Both the position numbers and the translations under genes were made by a program. A stretch of 41,690 bases of DNA from an uncultured Pseudomonadota bacterium (GTDB lineage Bacteria; Desulfobacterota; Syntrophorhabdia; Syntrophorhabdales; Syntrophorhabdaceae). Below the pieces are notes generated by a model that made no database searches, was not told the origin of the DNA, and saw only the letters and a list, made by a program, of their open reading frames with translations. Shown here in pieces: positions 16,638-23,758 of the stretch. The first letter of the stretch is position 1. Each line of letters opens with the position of its first letter. Where the stretch lies: positions 1 to 41,690 of the forward strand of contig CALMFJ010000087.1 of assembly GCA_937862865.1 (NCBI GenBank), read 5' to 3'.

Positions 16638-17588
16638 CTAGGCATTTTGTCCACGGTGTTTTTCCATGAACTCGTTCATATCGGGGGGCACGGGCGCCTC
16701 GATCTTGACCGGGGCCCCGGTGACCGGGTGAACAAATTCTATACGGTATGCGTGGAGAAGAGGTCTCGCTGCCAATCTTTTTGCTTTTCTTCCATACGTC
16801 TCGTCACCGACGATCGGAAAACCAGCGTGGCTTAAGTGAACGCGTATCTGGTGCGTCCTCCCCGTTGCGGGATATGCCTCGATACAGGAGAACCCCTCGA
16901 GCCGCTCCAGGACCTTAAAGCCGGTGGTCGCATACCTGCCGCCGGAGCGCAGAACGGTCATCTTCTTCCTGTCCACCGGGTGGCGCCCGATATTCCCGTT
17001 GACGGTCAACACATCCCATGGCGGGGTTCCCTCAACAAGGGCCCGGTACGTCTTCCTGACATCCCTGTCCTTGAACAACCCCGATAATTTTTCCTGTGTC
17101 CGGGGATCCCGGGCAATCAGGATAACGCCCGTTGTCCCCTTATCCAACCGATGTACGATCCCCGGCCTCATTCCCGCCATCCCGTCGGTCCCGTTATTCG
17201 TGAAACGTGAAACGTGAAACGTGAAACCGGTCCTCTCCAGGTAACCCAGGACCGCGTTGACCAGTGTTCCCGAGCTATGTCCGAATGACGGGTGAACGAC
17301 CATATCCGCCGGCTTATTGATTGCCAGGAAATAATTGTCCTCATACAAAATGTTCAGGGGGACCCTTTCCGCCGCGAGACCGATCGGTTCGTCTTCCGGT
17401 ATCTCCCCCGAGATCTCGAGGCCCGCCTTGAGGCGCATTGCCGGCTTCGGCACCCTGCCGTCCACCCGGACGTGACCGCCTTCTATCATTTCTTTTATCT
17501 TCGTCCGCGTCAGGGACAGCTGTTCGGAAAGGAAGACATCAAGCCTGATATCGTTTTGCTCGCAGGTTATCGTGAAACTACGGGGCAT
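16638..17588 (-). CDS. rluD: RluA/RluD family 23S rRNA pseudouridine synthase
   Basis: Isomerises uridines, probably in helix 69 of 23S rRNA. The product is 316 residues: an S4 RNA-binding domain (about 13-65) and a catalytic domain with HRLDKGTTG, in which Asp149 is the nucleophile. GRTHQIRVHL and VGDETYG are also present. Between VLGYL and RPGIVHRLDK the loop is about ten residues longer than in typical family members. It contains FTFHVSRFT, encoded by a perfect fourfold repeat of CGTGAAA on the plus strand (17199-17226). The start overlaps the end of selA by 11 nt. The exact target site (RluD versus a paralogue) cannot be fixed from sequence alone. Confidence 0.9.
   Translation of the reverse strand: MPRSFTITCEQNDIRLDVFLSEQLSLTRTKIKEMIEGGHVRVDGRVPKPAMRLKAGLEISGEIPEDEPIGLAAERVPLNILYEDNYFLAINKPADMVVHPSFGHSSGTLVNAVLGYLERTGFTFHVSRFTNNGTDGMAGMRPGIVHRLDKGTTGVILIARDPRTQEKLSGLFKDRDVRKTYRALVEGTPPWDVLTVNGNIGRHPVDRKKMTVLRSGGRYATTGFKVLERLEGFSCIEAYPATGRTHQIRVHLSHAGFPIVGDETYGRKAKRLAARPLLHAYRIEFVHPVTGAPVKIEAPVPPDMNEFMEKHRGQNA
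17199..17226. repeat. Perfect 4 x 7-bp array inside rluD
   Basis: Four identical CGTGAAA units, 28 bp, lie wholly within the pseudouridine synthase reading frame and encode residues 121-130. As 28 is not a multiple of 3, the frame is kept only with flanking bases. Loss or gain of one unit would shift the frame ahead of the catalytic Asp. Confidence 0.9.
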
Positions 17589-18975
17589 CCGTGTAAACCG
17601 AGACTATTGCTTCGACAAGGTCCGCTTCATCGTGCGCAAGGACCGTCCTCATGTCGAATAGCAATCTTTCGTGTTCGATCCTCGCTATGACAGGGACCCG
17701 GCACTCTCTCAGATGCTTCTCGAACGCTGCGACGGTCATCGCCCGCGGGATGAGGGCTATCCCGGCCGATGGTATTGTCATATCGGGAAAGCTTCCGCCG
17801 CCCACTTCCGAATCTGTGTCGACGACAGATATGCCGGCACCCGGGCAACGCTTTTTGAGTTGTGCCGCCAGCCGGCGGGCCCTCTTTCGCAGGCCGCCCC
17901 CGGATTCGGATATCATCGCCATGGTGGGGATCTTCTGTGCAGCCGAGGCGGCATCGAGGTATAGAAGGAGGGTCGCTTCAAGGCCTGCCAGCGTGAACTT
18001 GTCGGGACGCAGGGCGCGTGTTACCGGATTGCGCTTTATGACATCCACGTACTCCTCTTTGCCGAGGATCATTCCCGCCTGGGGGGCACCCAGGACTTTG
18101 TCCCCGCTGAACGAGATCACATCGAAACCGGTCTTCAACTCCGCGGATATTATCGGCTCGCGTGTGTGGTCGAGGCCCTCGTAGGCGTGGAAAAACCCGC
18201 TTCCCGTGTCGAAATATGTCGGGATGCCGTATCGTGAGCCCAGCTCTACGAGCTCCTGCGACGAGGCCTCGTGAGTAAAACCGCGGATGCGGTAATTGCT
18301 CGTATGGGCCTTCATGATGAGGCCCGTGTTGTCCCCGATTGCGCGCTCGAAGTCCTCGATATATGTTCTGTTCGTCGTCCCGACTTCCCGTAAGACGGCC
18401 CCGCTTTTCTTCATGACGTCGGGTATTCTGAACGATCCGCCAATCTCTATGAGCTCGCCCCGCGAGATGATAACCTCTTTTCCCTCGGCGAGGGTATTGA
18501 GGACGAGGAAGACCGCCCCGGCGTTGTTGTTGACCACGAGGGCATCTCCGGCTGACGTCAGTCTTTTCAGGACCGATGTGCAATGGCCGTACCTGCTGCC
18601 GCGCGTTCCCTTTTCAAGGTTATATTCAAGGTTCGAATACCCTGTCGCCACTTTCATAATCGCCCTTACAGCCTCTTCGGCGAGCACGGACCTGCCGAGG
18701 TTTGTATGGATGATCACCCCTGTCGCATTGATAACGCGCTTGAGGCCGGGCTCCATGAGGGCCTGCGTCTGACGGGAAACCTCCTGTACGATCTGCTCGA
18801 CGCCCGGCACGGCGCTTTTCCGGCCGCCCTTGATCTCAACGCGCAGCGAATCCAGGTGTTCGCGCAGAACGTCCTTTAACAATGCTTCCGGAAAACGCGC
18901 CTCAAGCCTTTTGAATCCCGGGCTTTCGAGTATCATGTCGACCTTCGGTATCTTCCGCAACGGGTTGTCTGGCAT
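17578..18975 (-). CDS. selA: L-seryl-tRNA(Sec) selenium transferase
   Basis: PLP enzyme turning Ser-tRNA(Sec) into Sec-tRNA(Sec) with selenophosphate. The 465-residue length is normal. N-terminal RKIPKVDMILESP resembles the SelA N-terminal tRNA-binding domain. The core has VINATGVIIHTNLGRS (81-96), GSRYGHC, NNNAGAVFLVL, and the PLP lysine Lys293 in FSGDKVLGAPQAG. It lies 34 bp after the acyl-CoA synthetase and overlaps rluD. SelB, SelD and the Sec tRNA are not in the window, and I saw no gene here with an in-frame Sec UGA. The host is therefore expected to make selenoproteins elsewhere, such as formate dehydrogenases or hydrogenases. The Shine-Dalgarno is weak. Confidence 0.95.
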   Translation of the reverse strand: MPDNPLRKIPKVDMILESPGFKRLEARFPEALLKDVLREHLDSLRVEIKGGRKSAVPGVEQIVQEVSRQTQALMEPGLKRVINATGVIIHTNLGRSVLAEEAVRAIMKVATGYSNLEYNLEKGTRGSRYGHCTSVLKRLTSAGDALVVNNNAGAVFLVLNTLAEGKEVIISRGELIEIGGSFRIPDVMKKSGAVLREVGTTNRTYIEDFERAIGDNTGLIMKAHTSNYRIRGFTHEASSQELVELGSRYGIPTYFDTGSGFFHAYEGLDHTREPIISAELKTGFDVISFSGDKVLGAPQAGMILGKEEYVDVIKRNPVTRALRPDKFTLAGLEATLLLYLDAASAAQKIPTMAMISESGGGLRKRARRLAAQLKKRCPGAGISVVDTDSEVGGGSFPDMTIPSAGIALIPRAMTVAAFEKHLRECRVPVIARIEHERLLFDMRTVLAHDEADLVEAIVSVYTDAP

Positions 18976-19009
18976 AGCTTAGTTATTTTCTATCATATGG
19001 AGGGAACCG

Positions 19010-21049
19010 TCAACAGGTAATTTCCACCTTCGCATCGACGATAATACATCCTTTCCCTTCATCGTTTACGATGACGGGATTTATGTCCAGATTGGTTACG
19101 CGGGGATTTTCAATGAGAAGTCTCGATACGCGGACGATAACATCCTCGAGGGCAGGTATGTCGGCCGGCTTCCTGCCGCGGGCCCCTTTAAGGATCGCAG
19201 AGCCTTTCAAGTCTTCGATCATGCCCCGCGCATTTTCTTTGTCGACAGGCGCGACGCGGATCGACCGGTCAGCCATGATCTCGACGTAAACCCCTCCGAG
19301 GCCGCAGACAACGACGGGCCCAAATTCATTGTCAAAACGTCCTCCTATGATCATCTCATGACCGGGCGGGACCATTTTCTGGAGAATGCAGGGCGCCGTG
19401 CCCATCTGTTCAAAGGCACCCAGCAGTTCTTCCTTGTTCTTTATGTCAAGATGAACGCCTTTTACGTCCGATTTATGGAGAACAGAGGGGGCGGCGAGTT
19501 TCAACGCGACCGGATAACCTATCCGTTCCGCCTTAGCGATGAGGTCATCCCTGCTTTCGGCCACAGCGAACTCTACGACCGGAAGTCCCGACCGCTCAAG
19601 CAAAGAGAAGGATTCGTCCGGGTCGAGGAATCTCCGTCCGGCACTGTGGGCACACCGCGTCTGTCCGGAATATGCGTACGCGACCTGTTTGCCCCGCCCT
19701 TTTGCCTCGTAATGCTTGAGCGACCAGGAAAGCGCTTTCAACGCCTGGTCGACATCCGTAAAGACCGGGACATCCGCCGCTTCCTTGATGGCGAACCATT
19801 CCGCCCTGTTGGTCACAACACACAGGGCCACCGGTTTATCGTATGCCGGTATGATCCCGGAGGCATACGTCAGAAAGTTGCGCACCTTCGCCCCGTCTGT
19901 TTCCGAACTGTATGTAACCACAAAGGCGATCCCGTCCACACCCTCTTCTCTCAGGGCCGCCTCAAGGATCGGGCAGTACTCGTCAAGATCATATACATCG
20001 CCGATATCAAGGGGATTCGTCGCGGCTATGACGTTTAATTTCTTTGCGTGGATGCCGGCAAAAAATTCATCAGAAAAGGCCGCAAACTCGAAGCCGTACC
20101 TTTTCGCCGCGTCGGCGCACAGCACTCCATGACCGCCGGAGCGCGAGATGAGGGCAAGCCTCTTTCCTTTCAGGACGGGCAGGCGGAATATCTTGAAACA
20201 ATCCACCATTTCCTGGAAGTTCGTCACCCGGACGATCCCCGCCTGCTGCATTGCGGCCTCAGCCACGTCGTCGTCACCCGCGAGGGCTGTCGTATGGAAT
20301 TTCGCAATCTCGCCGCTCGACGCGCTCCTGTTCGACTTGAGCACGACGACCGGCTTGGGGCTTGACGCGGCAAGCGCCATCAATCTCCGGCCGTCGGAGA
20401 AATTCTCAAGATAAAGCCCCGCAACGCCCGTACCGTCATCCTTCAGAATATACTCGAGGATATCGTTCTCGTCGGTCATAAGCTTGTTGCCGATACTGAC
20501 AACCTTTCTTAAGCCCACATTTTCCACGGAGCAAAGCATGCATGTATCATAAAAAACCCCGCCACTCTGGGAAATAAGGGAGGCCGGGCCTTTTTTCATA
20601 TAATCCGGGTCTATGATGAAGAACGGGAGAACAACCCCCGCCTCGACGTTGACGACACCGAAACAGTTCGGCCCTATCATTCTCATTCCGTACCGCCTGG
20701 CCGTCTGCAGGACCGAGCCCTCCAGCGCAAGCCTGTCGTCTGAAAGCTCGCTAAAACCTCCCGATTCCAGGATCACATTCCGTATGCCTTTCCTTCCGCA
20801 TGTCTCGACAGTCTCCGGAGCATAACGGGCGGGCACGAGAATGACGGCAAGGTCGGGAGCGCCTTTGACGCCATCGAGGTCCTTGCGTATCTTCCAGCCG
20901 GCCACCACACCGTCACGCGGGCCTACAGGGTACACCTCTCCGCGAAAACCAAAGCGGGCAAGGTTCTCCACGATAATGCGCGCAAGGTTGCGCGGGGTAT
21001 CGGAGACGCCGAAAACTGCAATACTTTCTGGATGAAAAATTTTTTCCAT
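19010..21049 (-). CDS. ADP-forming acyl-CoA (acetyl-CoA) synthetase, fused alpha/beta
   Basis: Converts acyl-CoA, ADP and phosphate to acid, CoA and ATP, or the reverse. This is a single-step way to make ATP from acetyl-CoA in anaerobes. The 679-residue chain has an N-terminal CoA-binding Rossmann domain (AVFGVSDTPRNLARI, near 11-25), the ligase-CoA domain (LISQSGGVFYDT near 158-169, SIGNKLMTDENDILEY), and a C-terminal ATP-grasp domain (VALKLAAPSVLHKSDVKG, then GGVYVEIMADRSIRVAP). The candidate phospho-histidine is His252 in AKFHTTALAG, against SHTGALAG in well-studied enzymes. The fused order alpha then beta is common in bacteria. The substrate cannot be read from sequence; aromatic or branched acyl-CoAs are possible. 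AAGGA precedes the ATG. A promoter is seen at 21088-21117. Confidence 0.85.
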   Translation of the reverse strand: MEKIFHPESIAVFGVSDTPRNLARIIVENLARFGFRGEVYPVGPRDGVVAGWKIRKDLDGVKGAPDLAVILVPARYAPETVETCGRKGIRNVILESGGFSELSDDRLALEGSVLQTARRYGMRMIGPNCFGVVNVEAGVVLPFFIIDPDYMKKGPASLISQSGGVFYDTCMLCSVENVGLRKVVSIGNKLMTDENDILEYILKDDGTGVAGLYLENFSDGRRLMALAASSPKPVVVLKSNRSASSGEIAKFHTTALAGDDDVAEAAMQQAGIVRVTNFQEMVDCFKIFRLPVLKGKRLALISRSGGHGVLCADAAKRYGFEFAAFSDEFFAGIHAKKLNVIAATNPLDIGDVYDLDEYCPILEAALREEGVDGIAFVVTYSSETDGAKVRNFLTYASGIIPAYDKPVALCVVTNRAEWFAIKEAADVPVFTDVDQALKALSWSLKHYEAKGRGKQVAYAYSGQTRCAHSAGRRFLDPDESFSLLERSGLPVVEFAVAESRDDLIAKAERIGYPVALKLAAPSVLHKSDVKGVHLDIKNKEELLGAFEQMGTAPCILQKMVPPGHEMIIGGRFDNEFGPVVVCGLGGVYVEIMADRSIRVAPVDKENARGMIEDLKGSAILKGARGRKPADIPALEDVIVRVSRLLIENPRVTNLDINPVIVNDEGKGCIIVDAKVEITC

Positions 21050-21087
21050 GTTGGTCCTTCGAAATACCGGTAATGGAACGCACCGTT

Positions 21088-21117
21088 AGTATAACGTTTT
21101 AACCCCTTAAAAAACAA
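21088..21117 (-). promoter_or_regulatory. Candidate promoter of the acyl-CoA synthetase operon
   Basis: On the minus strand TTGTTT (21112-21117), an 18-nt spacer and TATACT (21088-21093). The -10 is 5/6 and the -35 is 4/6. It would give a leader of about 30 nt and could drive the synthetase, selA, rluD and pgeF. Confidence 0.5.
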
Positions 21118-21141
21118 TCATGAACGCGACTGGACGCGATG

Positions 21142-21171
21142 TTGACAACGCCGCCCGGCATCTGCTACATT
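21142..21171 (+). promoter_or_regulatory. Candidate promoter of the C_GCAxxG protein gene
   Basis: TTGACA (21142-21147), 18 nt, TACATT (21166-21171): a perfect -35 and a 4/6 -10. It is divergent from the promoter at 21088-21117, with 24 bp between the two -35 boxes. Confidence 0.5.
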
Positions 21172-21223
21172 TCGAGAGTGGCGGCCTTTTAGCTCTTTCA
21201 ATACAAACTCCTATGAGGACGAT

Positions 21224-21667
21224 ATGACGAGGACAGAACGTGCGCTATCACTTTTTCAAAACGGCTTTAATTGCTCACAAGCCGTTTTTGCCTCCATCGC
21301 GGGAGACATGGGCATACCGGAAGAGAAGGCCCTCATGATCTCGAGCGGGTTCGGGGGCGGAATGGGAAGGATGTCCCTTACATGCGGGGCTGTCACGGGG
21401 GCCTTCATGGCGCTCGGGCTCAGGGAAGGTTATTTCTCCGGCGAGACCAGGGAGTCGAAAGAGAAGATCTATCGCCTTGTCCGTGAATTCGGGGATGCGT
21501 TCGCCGCCATCCACGGTTCTATTGAGTGTCGTCAATTGCTCGGTTTTGACATCTCGACACCCGACGGTTTCAAAGAGGCTGCAGATTCCGGTATATTCCG
21601 GGACAGGTGCCCCCGGTTTGTTCACAGCGCTGTCGAGATAATCGAAAAAATGCTTGCACTTGCGTGA
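21224..21667 (+). CDS. C_GCAxxG_C_C family redox-like protein
   Basis: A 147-residue cytoplasmic protein of the C_GCAxxG_C_C family, common in anaerobes and without an established reaction. The four defining cysteines are Cys17 (NCSQA), Cys54 (TCGAVTGA, the GCAxxG site here reading CGAVTG), Cys102 (IECRQLLG) and Cys129 (RCPRF). FGGGMGRM precedes the second cysteine. The Cys placement suggests a metal or cofactor site or redox-active thiols. GAGG lies 6 nt before the ATG. It is followed after 43 nt by the small secreted protein on the same strand, and is divergent from the acyl-CoA synthetase. Confidence 0.85.
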   Translation: MTRTERALSLFQNGFNCSQAVFASIAGDMGIPEEKALMISSGFGGGMGRMSLTCGAVTGAFMALGLREGYFSGETRESKEKIYRLVREFGDAFAAIHGSIECRQLLGFDISTPDGFKEAADSGIFRDRCPRFVHSAVEIIEKMLALA

Positions 21668-21710
21668 AAATTAGCTGCATTTTTGTAAAACAGTGCTATA
21701 CTTACAGGAG

Positions 21711-22118
21711 ATGATGAAAAGGGCATCGTGTATAGTTGTGCTGTTTGTCTGTTTATGCATCGCCCTTCCGTTGACCGGCGAGGCCAGGGGTTATTATTAC
21801 CGTGGCGGTTGCTACGGCGGTTGCGGAAACTACTGGGTGCCTGCGGCGATCGTTGGCGGTGCAATACTGGCCGGGGCCCTTTTTGTCGGCGCCATGAACT
21901 ACCAGGCTTCGAAGCCTGCACTCCCTCCGCAACCGGCATATCGCCCGATAGATACCAGCCAGCCATACGCCTCTCCGGATCCGAACTTCGTTGCACGGTA
22001 CGGTCAGGCGCCTGCCGCCTCGCAGCCGCAGACCGGCGGGACCTGGGTCATCGTACCGGCCCAGCAGGTCGGCCCCGCATGGGTTCCCGCACACCGGGTA
22101 TTCGTGCCGAACTCTTAA
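21711..22118 (+). CDS. Small secreted or membrane-anchored Gly/Tyr-rich protein, unknown function
   Basis: About 135 residues, not recognised. A signal peptide (MMKRASCIVVLFVCLCIALPLTGEA) is followed by YYYRGGCYGGCGNYW. A hydrophobic stretch comes next (VPAAIVGGAILAGALFVGA), then a Pro/Gln/Ala-rich tail with QPAYRPIDTSQPYASP and a C-terminal WVIVPAQQVGPAWVPAHRV segment. The two cysteines in GGCYGGC may pair in the periplasm. It resembles envelope glycine-zipper proteins in style only. Two adjacent ATG codons (21711, 21714) follow GGAG very closely; the second gives more normal spacing. The stop codon is followed after 5 bp by heptamer-like repeats. Confidence 0.65.
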   Translation: MMKRASCIVVLFVCLCIALPLTGEARGYYYRGGCYGGCGNYWVPAAIVGGAILAGALFVGAMNYQASKPALPPQPAYRPIDTSQPYASPDPNFVARYGQAPAASQPQTGGTWVIVPAQQVGPAWVPAHRVFVPNS

Positions 22119-22123
22119 AAACG

Positions 22124-22137
22124 TTCTACGTTCTGTG
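22124..22137. repeat. Two heptamer-like units after the secreted-protein gene
   Basis: TTCTACG then TTCTGTG, on the minus strand CACAGAA and CGTAGAA. The first unit is identical to units at 2557-2704. It sits 5 bp after a stop codon, as other arrays do. Confidence 0.4.
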
Positions 22138-22206
22138 GACCTCTGTTTTTGCTCTGGTAGTAAGCCAGTTTTACTAATCTGACGATTATTTACCTTTCTT
22201 CGGTCC

Positions 22207-22323
22207 CCGTCATCCCGGGGCTTGACCCCGGGATCTAAGGTTCTGTTTTTATAACCGCTTGTTATTCGCCGAAACATTAGGAGAAAAACCTTGGATACCG
22301 GCGTCAAGCGCCGGTATGACGAT
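22207..22323. repeat. REPIN-like inverted pair of the REP-like palindrome (copies C and D)
   Basis: Copy C (22207-22240) has stems ATCCCGGGG and CCCCGGGAT and reads CCGTCAT first. Copy D (22289-22323) has stems ATACCGGCG and CGCCGGTAT and reads CCTTGG first. They face each other across 48 bp, and the inner flanks are also complementary (AAGGTT...TTTTT against AAAAACCTT). Each copy has matched stem changes, so pairing is kept while sequence drifts. The rest of the 276-bp gap (22119-22394) shows no gene. Confidence 0.75.
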
Positions 22324-22394
22324 ATCCTTGGAGAGATGATTGAATCCGCTATTCGTTAATCTACCTATACTGCCATATAGTGCGTAGAATTATT

Positions 22395-23582
22395 TTATCG
22401 ATCTACCAGTTCCCGAAAACACGGACTAGTGCGGATCTTGTCGAAGTCCTTTTCGTCTGCGAGGAAACGCTGGTCTTTCAGTTTCCCTGTATCGAAGGCG
22501 GCCTTGATCCAGCGGCATGCTTCGGTTGCGTCGTGTCTTAATGATTCCACCCGTGCGAGAAGGATCATGGATGCCACGTCACCCGGTTTTAATTCCAGGG
22601 ACTTCTTTATATCAGCAAGGGATCTGTCAAACTGGAGCAGGTCCTTGTAGAGAACGGCCCTCACAAGGTACGGGCCGGGGTTGCCGGGTTTTATCTCTAT
22701 TGCCTTCGTGAAATCCGCCAGCGCCAGTTCAGGTTTTTTCTCGAACACATACATCATGCCCCGCTTTGAATATAAAAGGACGTTCGACGGGTTGATCGCG
22801 ATCGCCCGGGTAAGCTCTTCGATCCCCTTGCCATATTCCTTGCGGATAGCATAGATCTCTGCGCGGCCCTCGTGCACCTGCCAGAATCGGGGAGCAATCT
22901 CCAGCAGGCGGCTGTAATCGGCCATGGCCCTGTCATAATACCCCGCTTTTTTTTCGACAAAGGCCCTTCCCAGAAGGCTCAGGAATTCCTGCGGGTTAAG
23001 TTCGAGGGCCTTCGTGTAGTCGTCCACGGCCTTCTGGTTCTCATTCAGCGCGGCGTATGCATTTCCCCGGAAAGTGAATGCCCGCGCGTTTTTCGGGTCG
23101 AGCTCAATTGCCCTGTTCAAATCTGCCAGGGCCTCGGCGTGTTTTCTCTCAACATAGGAAAGGATGCCCCGGTTTTCCCATGCCGCCTGGTTCCGGGGGT
23201 TTATCTCGATCGCCTTCGTGAGGTCTGCCCGTGCAGCCCTCAATTTCTTTTCCTTTTCCCATACCTGCGCACGACCGACGTACGACACGTCACTGGCCGG
23301 GTTAAGGGTGATAGCCCGGTCAAAATCGGCCCTCGCCTTCGCCGTGTCCCCCATGCCCTTGTAGGCAAATCCCCGCCACGTGTACATGTCGGCAAGTGCA
23401 GCGCCCGACAGGTCACCCTTCCTGACCGCGGCTGTACACGCCGCGACCGCCTTTTCATATTGGTGGCTGATCGCCAGGTCCCTGCATCCTTCGGACGCTT
23501 TTGCGACGCTTTGTGCACAAAATAGCGCCGTTATCGACGCGGTCACTATCAGGCAGGCTGCCTTGATGATCCTTTGCGACAT
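22395..23582 (-). CDS. Secreted or periplasmic tetratricopeptide-repeat protein
   Basis: A 395-residue protein with a signal peptide (MSQRIIKAACLIVTASITALF, cleavage probably after SVAKA) and about eight TPR units of 34 residues. The units are clear from recurring motifs such as ADFDRAITLNP, ADLTKAIEINP, ADLNRAIELDP, DDYTKALELNP and ADFTKAIEIKP. TPR arrays form protein-binding superhelices, so the role is likely scaffolding in the envelope. The partner is unknown. GGAGG lies 8 nt before the ATG. It follows the nuo terminator but does not look like a respiratory-complex assembly factor from sequence alone. Confidence 0.85.
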   Translation of the reverse strand: MSQRIIKAACLIVTASITALFCAQSVAKASEGCRDLAISHQYEKAVAACTAAVRKGDLSGAALADMYTWRGFAYKGMGDTAKARADFDRAITLNPASDVSYVGRAQVWEKEKKLRAARADLTKAIEINPRNQAAWENRGILSYVERKHAEALADLNRAIELDPKNARAFTFRGNAYAALNENQKAVDDYTKALELNPQEFLSLLGRAFVEKKAGYYDRAMADYSRLLEIAPRFWQVHEGRAEIYAIRKEYGKGIEELTRAIAINPSNVLLYSKRGMMYVFEKKPELALADFTKAIEIKPGNPGPYLVRAVLYKDLLQFDRSLADIKKSLELKPGDVASMILLARVESLRHDATEACRWIKAAFDTGKLKDQRFLADEKDFDKIRTSPCFRELVDR

Positions 23583-23705
23583 CTACGGGGCCTCCTTAAG
23601 CCCTCGCATACTTTACATTATTCAGCTAAAATTTCAAGCGGGCAGTGCAAATAAAAGGACCCTGGCCATATTGAGACCACCGGCACGGTCTGCCGGGCCC
23701 GATGC

Positions 23706-23734
23706 AAAAAAAGCCCCGCCGTAAATGACGGGGC
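23706..23734 (-). terminator. Rho-independent terminator of the nuo operon
   Basis: On the minus strand GCCCCGTC pairs with GGCGGGGC (8 bp, one G-U) around a 6-nt loop, followed by seven T residues. It begins about 25 nt after the nuoN stop codon. Confidence 0.9.
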
Positions 23735-23758
23735 CCGTATGATCAGCGTATGGACAGG

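Noticed and set aside
17578-18975. Local selenoprotein gene with an in-frame UGA
   Set aside because: selA suggests Sec use, but every recognised gene here ends at a normal stop at the expected length, so no UGA read-through is needed.
22119-22394. A hidden small gene between the secreted protein and TPR genes
   Set aside because: The only structure seen is repeats; plus- and minus-strand frames through them lack ribosome sites and recognisable protein features.
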